From the NCBI GenBank assembly GCA_914767715.1, contig OU612066.1:13707001-13771000 (forward strand): DNA of 64,000 nucleotides. Reading direction: 5' to 3'. The notes beneath the pieces are model-generated. The model did not search any database, was not told where the DNA came from, and was given only the letters and a program-made list of their open reading frames with translations. The translations under genes were made by a program, and so were the position numbers. This document shows positions 39,479 through 49,086 of this stretch, one piece after another; the first letter of the stretch is position 1, and the number at the start of each line of letters is the position of its first letter. Origin of the DNA: Membranipora membranacea (Eukaryota > Bryozoa > Gymnolaemata > Cheilostomatida > Membraniporidae).

Positions 39479-42160
39479 TATACCAAGGGAGGGTATCATG
39501 CTTTTTTTTCGGCCAGATCAAAAAATAGATTTGCTTCTAACTAACCTCATAAGGAGGAGCAACTCCTGCTCATCTCGAATCTGCAGACCGTTTGGCTCTG
39601 CGGCTTTTCGTTCTCCGTCAGCGTCCGTTTTAATTAGGGCCACTTTTGCTATAAAAAACTTGCCAAACGGCAGCATCGAAAAATTAAATCTCTGTTGGAT
39701 TCTTATCAAACTCCGACCAGTTCAAGCTCTTATTGCCCTCATTCAACACGCCGAATATTGGAATCCTCGGATTAACAGGGGGGTCACAACGCTGACTTGA
39801 GAATCCAAAAATTATACCAAGGGAGGGTATCATGCTTTTTTTTCGGCCAGATCAAAAAATAGATTTGCTTCTAACTAACCTCATAAGGAGGAGCAACTCC
39901 TGCTCATCTCGAATCTGCAGACCGTTTGGCTCTGCGGCTTTTCGTTCTCCGTCAGCGTCCGTTTTAATTAGGGCCACTTTTGCTATACAAAAACATGCCA
40001 AACGGCAGCATCGAAAAATTAAATCTCTGTTGGATTGTTATCAAACTCCGACCAGTTCAAGCTCTTCTTGCCCTCATTCAACACGCCGAATATTGGAATC
40101 CTCGGATTAACAGGGGGGTCACAACGCTGACTTGAAAATCCAAAAATTATACCAAGGGAGGGTATCATGCTTTTTTTTCGGCCAGATCAAATAATATATT
40201 TTCTTCAAACTAACCTCATAAGGAGGAGCAACTCCTGCTCATCTCGAATCTGCAGACCGTTTGGCTCTGCGGCTTTTCGTTCTCCGTCAGCGTCCGTTTT
40301 AATTAGGGCCCCTTTTACTATAAAAAAACATGCCAAAAGGCAGCATCTAAAAATTAAATCTCTGTTGGATTCTTATCAACCTCTGACCAGTTCAAGCTCT
40401 TATTGCCCTCATTCAACGCGCCGAATATTGGAATCCTCGGATTAACAGGGGGGTCACAACGCTGACTTGAAAATCCAACAATTATACCATGGTAGGGTAT
40501 CATGCTTTTTTTTCGGCCAGATCAAAAAATAGATTTGCTTCTAACTAACCTCATAAGGAGGAGCAACTCCTGCTCATCTCGAATCTGCAGACCGTTTGGC
40601 TCTGCGGCTTTTCGTTCTCCGTCAGCGTCCGTTTTAATTAGGGCCACTATTGCTATACAAAAACATGCCAAACGGCAGCATCGAAAAATTAAATCTCTGT
40701 TGGATTCTTATCAAACTCTGACCAGTTCAAGCTCTTATTGCCCTCATTCAACCCGCCGAATATTTGAATCCTCGGATTAACAGGGGGGTCACAACGCTGA
40801 CTTGAAAATCCAACAATTATACCAAGGGAGGGTATCATGCTTTTTTTTCGGCCAGATCAAAAGATAGATTTTCTTCTAACTAACCTCATGAGGAGGAGCA
40901 ACTCCTGCTCATCTCGAATCTGCAGACCGTTTGGCTCTGCGGCTTTTCGTTCTCCGTCAGCGTCCGTTTTAATTAGGGCCCCTTTCACTATAAAAAAACA
41001 TGCCAAAAGGCAGCATCTAAAAATTAAATCTCTGTTGCATTCTTATCAAACTCCGACCAGTTCAAGCTCTTAATGCCCTCATTCAACACGCCTAATATAT
41101 TGGAATCCTCGGATTAACACGGGGGTAACAACGCTGACTTGAAAATCCAAAAATTATACCAAGGGAGGGTATCATGCTTTTTTTTTGGCCAGATCAAAAA
41201 TTAGATTTGCTTCTAACTAACCTCATGAGGAGGAGCAACTCCTGCTCATCGCGAATCTGCAGAGCGTTTGGCTCTGCGGCTTTTCGTTCTCCGTCAGCGT
41301 CCGTTTTAATTAGGGCCACTTTTGCTATAAAAAAACATGCCAAACGGCAGCATCAAAAAATTAAATCTCTGTTGGATTCTTATCAAACTCCGACCAGTTC
41401 AAGCTGTTATTGCCCTCATTCAACACGCCGAATATTGGACTCCTCGGATTAACTGGGGGGTCACAACGCTGACTTGAAAATGCAAAATTTATACCAAGGG
41501 AGGGTATCATGCTTTTTTTTCGGCCAGACCAAAAAATATATTTGCTTCTAACTAACCTCATAAGGAGGAGCAACTCCTGCTCATCTCGAACCTGCAGACA
41601 ATTTGGCTCTGCGGCTTTTCGTTCTCCGTCAGCGTCCGTTTTAATTAGGGCCACTTTTGCTATAAAAAAACATGCCAAACGGCAGCATCGAAAAATTAAA
41701 TCTCTGTTGGATTCTTATCAAACTCCGACGAGTTCAAGCTCTTATTGCCCTCATTCAACACGCCGAATATTTGAATCCTCGGATTAACAGGGGGGTCACA
41801 ACGCTGAGTTGAAAATCCAAAAATTATACCAAGGGAGAGTATCATGCTTTATTTTCGGCCTGAGCAAAAAATAGATTTGCTTCTAACTAACCTCATAAGG
41901 AGGAGCAACTCCTGCTCATCTCGAATCTGCAGACCGTTTGGCTCTGCGGCTTTTCGTTCTCCGTCAGCGTCCGTTTTAATTAGGGCCACTTTTGCTATAA
42001 AAAAACATGCCAAACGGCAGCATCGAAAAATTAAATCTCTGTTGGATTCTTATCAAACTCCGACCAGTTCAAGCTCTTATTGCCCTCATTCAACACGCCG
42101 AATATTGGAATCCTCGGATTAATACGGGGGTCACAACGCTGACTTGAAAATCCAAAAATT
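39463..42160 (+). repeat. Tandem 8-monomer higher-order repeat, period 2681 bp, copy 2
   Basis: This repeats 36782-39462. Few differences were seen: GAATTC against GGATTC, AACGAACC against AACTAACC, CAATCAACC against CATTCAACC, and ATAATATATT in the 40167 unit. It ends where the tail after the 41844 unit reads AAATTTTACC and leads into a type-e unit. Confidence 0.9.
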
Positions 42161-42848
42161 TTACCAAGGGAGGGTATCATGCTTTTTTTTCGGCCAGATC
42201 AAAATATAGATTTGCTTCTAACTAACCTCATAAGGAGGAGCAACTCCTGCTTATCTCGAATCTGCAGACCGTTTGGCTCTGCAGCTTTTCGTTCTCTGTC
42301 AGCGTCCGTTTTAATTAGGGCCACTTTTGCTATAAAAAAACATGCCAAACGGCAGCATCGAAAAATTAAATCTCTGTTGGATTCTTATCAAACTCCGACC
42401 AGTTCAAGCTCTTCTTGCCCTCATTCAACACGCCGAATATTGGAATCCTCGGATTAACAGGGGGGTCACAACGCTGACTTGAAAATCCAAAAATTATACC
42501 AAGGGAGGGTATCATGCTTCTTTTTCGGCCAGATCAAATAATAGATTTGCTTCTAACTAACCTCATAAGGAGGAGCAACTCCTGCTCATCTCGAATCTGC
42601 AGACCGTTTGACTCTGCGGCTTTTCGTTCTCCGTCAGCGTCCGTTTTAATTAGGGCCCCTTTTACTATAAAAAAACATGCCAAAAGGCAGCATCTAAAAA
42701 TTAAATCTCTGTTGGATTCTTATCAAACTCCGACCAGTTCAAGCTCTTATTGCCCTCATTCAACACGCCGAATATTGGAATCCTCGGATTAACAGGGGGG
42801 TCACAACGCTGACTTGAAAATCCAAAAATTATACCGAGGGAGGGTATC

Positions 42849-43011
42849 ATGCTTTTTTTTCGGCCAGATCAAAAAATAGATTTGCTTCTAACTAACCTCA
42901 TGAGGAGGAGCAACTCCTGCTCATCTCGAATCTGCAGACCGTTTGGCTCTGCGGCTTTTCGTTCTCCGTCAGCGTCCGTTTTAATTAGGGCCACTTTTGC
43001 TATAAAAAAAC
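42849..43011 (+). repeat. Putative ancestral half-unit 1 (in the reference monomer)
   Basis: Half-unit 1 runs from ATGC-T8-CGGCCAGATC to the A7 tract. Its landmark order is ATGC, CGGC, AG, ATC, AAAAAT, then AACTCC, then TTAA..AGGG..CAC....GCT.A..AAAA. The same order appears in half-unit 2, which suggests that the 335 bp unit began as a dimer of a ~160-175 bp repeat. This is a by-eye alignment of strongly diverged sequence and is inference. Confidence 0.55.
42906..42922. other. Overlapping short dyads in each monomer
   Basis: AGGAG-CAA-CTCCT (42906-42918) and GAGCA-ACTCC-TGCTC (42908-42922) are alternative short inverted repeats sharing the same bases, next to the perfect 8 bp palindrome TCTGCAGA. 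They recur in nearly all units. No function can be assigned from sequence. Confidence 0.7.
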
Positions 43012-43022
43012 ATGCCAAACGG
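42939..43022. other. 9 bp inverted repeat with 66 bp loop in each monomer
   Basis: CCGTTTGGC (42939-42947) and GCCAAACGG (43014-43022) are exact reverse complements separated by 66 bp that contain the A7 tract. Most units keep both arms. Domain C units with CCAAAAGGC (for example 28437, 31453 and 33130) break one arm, so pairing is not strictly maintained. Confidence 0.65.
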
Positions 43023-43183
43023 CAGCATCGAAAAATTAAATCTCTGTTGGATTCTTATCAAACTCCGACCAGTTCAAGCTCTTATTGCCCTCATTCAACA
43101 CGCCGAATATTGGAATCCTCGGATTAACAGGGGGGTCACAACGCTGACTTGAAAATCCAAAAATTATACCATAGGAGGGTATC
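43012..43183 (+). repeat. Putative ancestral half-unit 2 (in the reference monomer)
   Basis: Half-unit 2 begins ATGCCAAACGGCAGCATCG, matching ATGC-CGGC-AG-ATC of half-unit 1. It continues with AAAAAT, AAACTCC and TTAACAGGGGGGTCACAACG. Offsets to the matching landmarks fall smoothly from 163 to 159, 149 and 143 bp, as expected for colinear homology with small indels. Confidence 0.55.
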
Positions 43184-46173
43184 ATGCTTTTTTTTCGGCC
43201 AGATCAAAAAATAGATTTGCTTCTCACTAACCTCATAAGGAGGAGCAACTCCTGCTCATCTCGAATCTGCAGACCGTTTGGCTCTGCGGCTTTTCGTTCT
43301 CCGTCAGCGTCTGTTTTAATTAGGGCCACTTTTGCTATAAAAAAACATGCCAAAAGGCAGCATCTAAAAATTAAATCTCTGTTGCATTCTTATCAAACTC
43401 CGACCAGTTCAAGCTCTTAATGCCCTCATTCAACACGCCTAATATATTGGAATCCTCGGATTAACACGGGGGTAACAACGCTGACTTGAAAATCCAAAAA
43501 TTATACCAAGGGAGGGTATCATGCTTTTTTTTTGGCCAGATCAAAAATTAGATTTGCTTCTAACTAACCTCATGAGGAGGAGCAACTCCTGCTCATCGCG
43601 AATCTGCAGAGCGTTTGGCTCTGCGGCTTTTCGTTCTCCGTCAGCGTCCGTTTTAATTAGGGCCACTTTTGCTATAAAAAAACATGCCAAACGGCAGCAT
43701 CAAAAAATTAAATCTCTGTTGGATTCTTATCAAACTCCGACCAGTTCAAGCTGTTATTGCCCTCATTCAACACGCCGAATATTGGACTCCTCGGATTAAC
43801 AGGGGGGTCACAACGCTGACTTGAAAATGCAAAATTTATACCAAGGGAGGGTATCATGCTTTTTTTTCGGCCAGACCAAAAAATATATTTGCTTCTAACT
43901 AACCTCATAAGGAGGAGCAACTCCTGCTCATCTCGAACCTGCAGACAGTTTGGCTCTGCGGCTTTTCGTTCTCCGTCAGCGTCCGTTTTAATTAGGGCGA
44001 CTTTTGCTATAAAAAAACATGCCAAACGGCAGCATCGAAAAATTAAATCTCTGTTGGATTCTTATCAAACTCCGACGAGTTCAAGCTCTTATTGCCCTCA
44101 TTCAACACGCCGAATATTTGAATCCTCGGATTAACAGGGGGGTCACAACGCTGAGTTGAAAATCCAAAAATTATACCAAGGGAGGGTATCATGCTTTATT
44201 TTCGGCCAGATCAAAAGATAGATTTGCTTCTAACTAACCTCATAAGGAGGAGCAACTCCTGCTCATCTCGAATCTGCAGACCGTTTGGCTCTGCGGCTTT
44301 TCGTTCTCCGTCAGCGTCCGTTTTAATTAGGGCGACTTTTGCTATACAAAAACATGCCAAACGGCAGCATCGAAAAATTAAATCTCTGTTGGATTCTTAT
44401 CAAACTCCGACGAGTTCAAGCTCTTATTGCCCTCATTCAACACGCCGAATATTTGAATCCTCGGATTAACAGGGGGGTCACAACGCTGAGTTGAAAATGC
44501 AAAAATTATACCAAGGGAGGGTATCATGCTTTATTTTCGGCCAGATCAAAAGATAGATTTGCTTCTAACTAACCTCATAAGGAGGAGCAACTCCTGCTCA
44601 TCTCGAATCTGCAGACCGTTTGGCTCTGCGGCTTTTCGTTCTCCGTCAGCGTCCGTTTTAATTAGGGCCACTTTTGCTATACAAAAACATGCCAAACGGC
44701 AGCATCGAAAAATTAAATCTCTGTTGGATTCTTATCAAACTCTGACCAGTTCAAGCTCTTATTGCCCTCATTCAACCCGCCGAATATTTGAATCCTCGGA
44801 TTAACAGGGGGGTCACAACGCTGACTTGAAAATCCAACAATTATACCAAGGGAGGGTATCATGCTTTTTTTTCGGCCAGATCAAAAGATAGATTTTCTTC
44901 TAACTAACCTCATGAGGAGGAGCAACTCCTGCTCATCTCGAATCTGCAGACCGTTTGGCTCTGCGGCTTTTCGTTCTCCGTCAGCGTCCGTTTTAATTAG
45001 GGCCCCTTTCACTATAAAAAAACATGCCAAAAGGCAGCATCTAAAAATTAAATCTCTGTTGCATTCTTATCAAACTCCGACCAGTTCAAGCTCTTAATGC
45101 CCTCATTCAACACGCCGAATATTGGACTCCTCGGATTAACAGGGGGGTCACAACGCTGACTTGAAAATGCAAAATTTATACCAAGGGAGGGTATCATGCT
45201 TTTTTTTCGGCCAGACCAAAAAATATATTTGCTTCTAACTAACCTCATAAGGAGGAGCAACTCCTGCTCATCTCGAACCTGCAGACAATTTGGCTCTGCG
45301 GCTTTTCGTTCTCCGTCAGCGTCCGTTTTAATTAGGGCCACTTTTGCTATAAAAAAACATGCCAAACGGCAGCATCGAAAAATTAAATCTCTGTTGGATT
45401 CTTATCAAACTCCGGCGAGTTCAAGCTCTTATTGCCCTCATTCAACACGCCGAATATTTGAATCCTCGGATTAACAGGGGGGTCACAACGCTGAGTTGAA
45501 AATCCAAAAATTATACCAAGGGAGAGTATCATGCTTTATTTTCGGCCTGAGCAAAAAATAGATTTGCTTCTAACTAACCTCATAAGGAGGAGCAACTCCT
45601 GCTCATCTCGAATCTGCAGACCGTTTGGCTCTGCGGCTTTTCGTTCTCCGTCAGCGTCCGTTTTAATTAGGGCCACTTTTGCTATAAAAAAACATGCCAA
45701 ACGGCAGCATCGAAAAATTAAATCTCTGTTGGATTCTTATCAAACTCCGACCAGTTCAAGCTCTTATTGCCCTCATTCAACACGCCGAATATTGGAATCC
45801 TCGGATTAATACGGGGGTCACAACGCTGACTTGAAAATCCAAAAATTTTACCAAGGGAGGGTATCATGCTTTTTTTTCGGCCAGATCAAAATATAGATTT
45901 GCTTCTAACTAACCTCATAAGGAGGAGCAACTCCTGCTTATCTCGAATCTGCAGACCGTTTGGCTCTGCAGCTTTTCGTTCTCTGTCAGCGTCTGTTTTA
46001 ATTAGGGCCACTTTTGCTATAAAAAAACATGCCAAACGGCAGCATCGAAAAATTAAATCTCTGTTGGATTCTTATCAAACTCCGACCAGTTCAAGCTCTT
46101 CTTGCCCTCATTCAACACGCCGAATATTGGAATCCTCGGATTAACAGGGGGGTCACAACGCTGACTTGAAAAT
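43171..46173 (+). repeat. Segmental duplication, period 9719 bp, copy 2
   Basis: This is the partner of 33452-36454. Noted differences are GCCGAATATTTG at 44110 against GCCGAGTATTTG at 34391, GAAAATGCAAAAATT before the 44526 unit, and GCGTCTG in the 45866 unit. Parts of this copy feed the 3687 and 4694 bp duplications. Confidence 0.87.
44861..45195 (+). repeat. Recombinant monomer (f-type head, W-type tail)
   Basis: This is the copy of the 35142 recombinant carried by the 9719 bp duplication, with an identical junction. Confidence 0.85.
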
Positions 46174-47893
46174 CCAAAAATTATACCAAGGGAGGGTATC
46201 ATGCTTCTTTTTCGGCCAGATCAAATAATAGATTTGCTTCTAACTAACCTCATAAGGAGGAGCAACTCCTGCTCATCTCGAATCTGCAGACCGTTTGACT
46301 CTGCGGCTTTTCGTTCTCCGTCAGCGTCCGTTTTAATTAGGGCCCCTTTTACTATAAAAAAACATGCCAAAAGGCAGCATCTAAAAATTAAATCTCTGTT
46401 GGATTCTTATCAAACTCCGACCAGTTCAAGCTCTTATTGCCCTCATTCAACACGCCGAATATTGGAATCCTCGGATTAACAGGGGGGTCACAACGCTGAC
46501 TTGAAAATCCAAAAATTATACCGAGGGAGGGTATCATGCTTTTTTTTCGGCCAGATCAAAAAATAGATTTGCTTCTAACTAACCTCATGAGGAGGAGCAA
46601 CTCCTGCTCATCTCGAATCTGCAGAGCGTTTGGCTCTGCGGCTTTTCGTTCTCCGTCAGCGTCCGTTTTAATTAGGGCCACTTTTGCTATAAAAAAACAT
46701 GCCAAACGGCAGCATCGAAAAATTAAATCTCTGTTGGATTCTTATCAAACTCCGACCAGTTCAAGCTCTTATTGCCCTCATTCAACACGCCGAATATTGG
46801 AATCCTCGGATTAACAGGGGGGTCACAACGCTGACTTGAAAATCCAAAAATTATACCATGGGAGGGTATCATGCTTTTTTTTCGGCCAGATCAAAAAATA
46901 GATTTGCTTCTCACTAACCTCATAAGGAGGAGCAACTCCTGCTCATCTCGAATCTGCAGACCGTTTGGCTCTGCGGCTTTTCGTTCTCCGTCAGCGTCTG
47001 TTTTAATTAGGGCCACTTTTGCTATAAAAAAACATGCCAAAAGGCAGCATCTAAAAATTAAATCTCTGTTGCATTCTTATCAAACTCCGACCAGTTCAAG
47101 CTCTTAATGCCCTCATTCAACACGCCTAATATATTGGAATCCTCGGATTAACACGGGGGTAACAACGCTGACTTGAAAATCCAAAAATTATACCAAGGGA
47201 GGGTATCATGCTTTTTTTTTGGCCAGATCAAAAATTAGATTTGCTTCTAACTAACCTCATGAGGAGGAGCAACTCCTGCTCATCGCGAATCTGCAGAGCG
47301 TTTGGCTCTGCGGCTTTTCGTTCTCCGTCAGCGTCCGTTTTAATTAGGGCCACTTTTGCTATAAAAAAACATGCCAAACGGCAGCATCAAAAAATTAAAT
47401 CTCTGTTGGATTCTTATCAAACTCCGACCAGTTCAAGCTGTTATTGCCCTCATTCAACACGCCGAATATTGGACTCCTCGGATTAACAGGGGGGTCACAA
47501 CGCTGACTTGAAAATGCAAAATTTATACCAAGGGAGGGTATCATGCTTTTTTTTCGGCCAGACCAAAAAATATATTTGCTTCTAACTAACCTCATAAGGA
47601 GGAGCAACTCCTGCTCATCTCGAACCTGCAGACAGTTTGGCTCTGCGGCTTTTCGTTCTCCGTCAGCGTCCGTTTTAATTAGGGCGACTTTTGCTATAAA
47701 AAAACATGCCAAACGGCAGCATCGAAAAATTAAATCTCTGTTGGATTCTTATCAAACTCCGACGAGTTCAAGCTCTTATTGCCCTCATTCAACACGCCGA
47801 ATATTTGAATCCTCGGATTAACAGGGGGGTCACAACGCTGAGTTGAAAATCCAAAAATTATACCAAGGGAGGGTATCATGCTTTATTTTCGGC
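45098..47893 (+). repeat. Segmental duplication, period 3687 bp, copy 2
   Basis: This is the partner of 41411-44206. Differences noted are CCGGCGAG in the first unit, GCAGAGCG at 46622 where copy 1 has GCAGACCG, and CCATGGGAGG against CCATAGGAGG. Confidence 0.87.
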
Positions 47894-49086
47894 CTGAGCA
47901 AAAAATAGATTTGCTTCTAACTAACCTCATAAGGAGGAGCAACTCCTGCTCATCTCGATTCTGCAGACCGTTTGACTCTGCGGCTTTTCGTTCTCCGTCA
48001 GCGTCCGTTTTAATTAGGGCCACTTTTGCTATAAAAAAACATGCCAAACGGCAGCATCGAAAAATTAAATCTCTGTTGGATTCTTATCAAACTCCGACCA
48101 GTTCAAGCTCTTATTGCCCTCATTCAACACGCCGAATATTGGAATCCTCGGATTAACAGGGGGGTCACAACGCTGACTTGAAAATCCAAAAATTATACCA
48201 AGGGAGGGTATCATGCTGTTTTTTCGGCCAGATCAAAAAATAGATTTGCTTCTAACTAACCTCATAAGGAGGAGCAACTCCTGCTCATCTCGATTCTGCA
48301 GACCGTTTGACTCTGCGGCTTTTCGTTCTCCGTCAGCGTCCGTTTTAATTAGGGCCACTTTTGCTATAAAAAAACATGCCAAACGGCAGCATCGAAAAAT
48401 TAAATCTCTGTTGGATTCTTATCAAACTCCGACCAGTTCAAGCTCTTATTGCCCTCATTCAACACGCCGAATATTGGAATCTTCGGATTAACAGGGGGGT
48501 CACAACGCTGACTTGAAAATCCAAAAATTATACCAAGGGAGGGTATCATGCTTTTTTTTCGGCCAGATCAAAAAATAGATTTGCTTCTAACTAACCTCAT
48601 AAGGAGGAGCAACTCCTGCTCATCTCGAATCTGCAGACCGTTTGGCTCTGCGGCTTTTCGTTCTCCGTCAGCGTCCGTTTTAATTAGGGCCGGTTTTGCT
48701 ATAAAAAAACATGCCAAAAGGCAGCATCTAAAAATTAAATCTCTGTTGCATTCTTATCAAACTCCGACCAGTTCAAGCTCTTAATGCCCTCATTCAACAC
48801 GCCTAATATATTGGAATCCTCGGATTAACAGGGGGGTCACAACGCTGACTTGAAAATCCAAAAATTATACCAAGGGAGGGTATCATGCTTTTTTTTCGGC
48901 CAGATCAAAAAATAGATTTGCTTCTAACTAACCTCATAAGGAGGAGCAACTCCTGCTCATCTCGAATCTGCAGACCGTTTGGCTCTGCGGCTTTTCGTTC
49001 TCCGTCAGCGTCCGTTTTAATTAGGGCCGGTTTTGCTATAAAAAAACATGCCAAAAGGCAGCATCTAAAAATTAAATCTCTGTTGC

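Larger units (their letters stand above)
42849..43183 (+). repeat. Reference monomer (near-consensus, 335 bp)
   Basis: I use this unit to give internal positions; it departs from the consensus I inferred mainly at CTCATGAGG for CTCATAAGG. Landmarks by unit position are T8 at 5-12, ATCAAAAAAT at 20, AACTCC at 64, TCTGCAGA at 83-90, CCGTTTGGC at 91-99, TTAATTAGGG at 133, A7 at 156-162, GCCAAACGG at 166-174, ATCGAAAAAT at 179, AACTCC at 213, TTAACAGGGG at 276 and GGGAGGGTATC at 325-335. G+C is about 43% by hand count, with more C than G on this strand. Confidence 0.85.
41411..44206 (+). repeat. Segmental duplication, period 3687 bp, copy 1
   Basis: Units 41509, 41844, 42179, 42514, 42849, 43184, 43521 and 43856 recur 3687 bp (11 monomers) downstream. 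Shared private variants include ATGCTTCTTTTTCGG with TTTGACTCTG (42514) and ATACCGAGGG before 42849. The right edge is CGGCCAGATC against CGGCCTGAGC. Confidence 0.87.
44393..48830 (+). repeat. 14-monomer higher-order repeat, period 4694 bp, copy 1
   Basis: The block from the tail of the 44191 unit through most of the 48548 unit recurs 4694 bp downstream. It includes the recombinant 44861 unit, types d, e, f and W, and the CGATTCTGCAG units (47878, 48213). The left edge is TTGGATTC against TTGCATTC; the right edge is AACAGGGGGG against AACACGGGGG. Confidence 0.92.

Noticed and set aside
42838-42851. GGGAGGG a few bases before ATG as a bacterial ribosome binding site
   Set aside because: The context is a long eukaryote-type satellite. 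The motif is part of the monomer and also stands before units with ATA in place of ATG.
42955-42972. Hammerhead ribozyme core on the minus strand (CTGACGG followed by CGAAAAG), considered because some ~330 bp satellites encode hammerheads
   Set aside because: The invariant A after CTGANG is G here, no flanking stems I and III can be drawn, and domain A units with TTTTTGTTCTCC lose the GAAA. The other candidate (GAGATGAG with a GAGCA/TGCTC hairpin) lacks the CT of the core and a following GAAA.
42957-42973. CENP-B box-like sequence around TTCGTTCTCCG
   Set aside because: Only the TTCG part fits. The required central A and the CGGG end are missing.
42944-43081. Pol III promoter boxes (A-box-like TGGCTCTGCGG, B-box-like AGTTCAAGCTC), suggesting tRNA or SINE origin
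   Set aside because: Each has one or two mismatches to key positions and they are ~117 bp apart, too far for a tRNA-derived promoter. No cloverleaf can be drawn.
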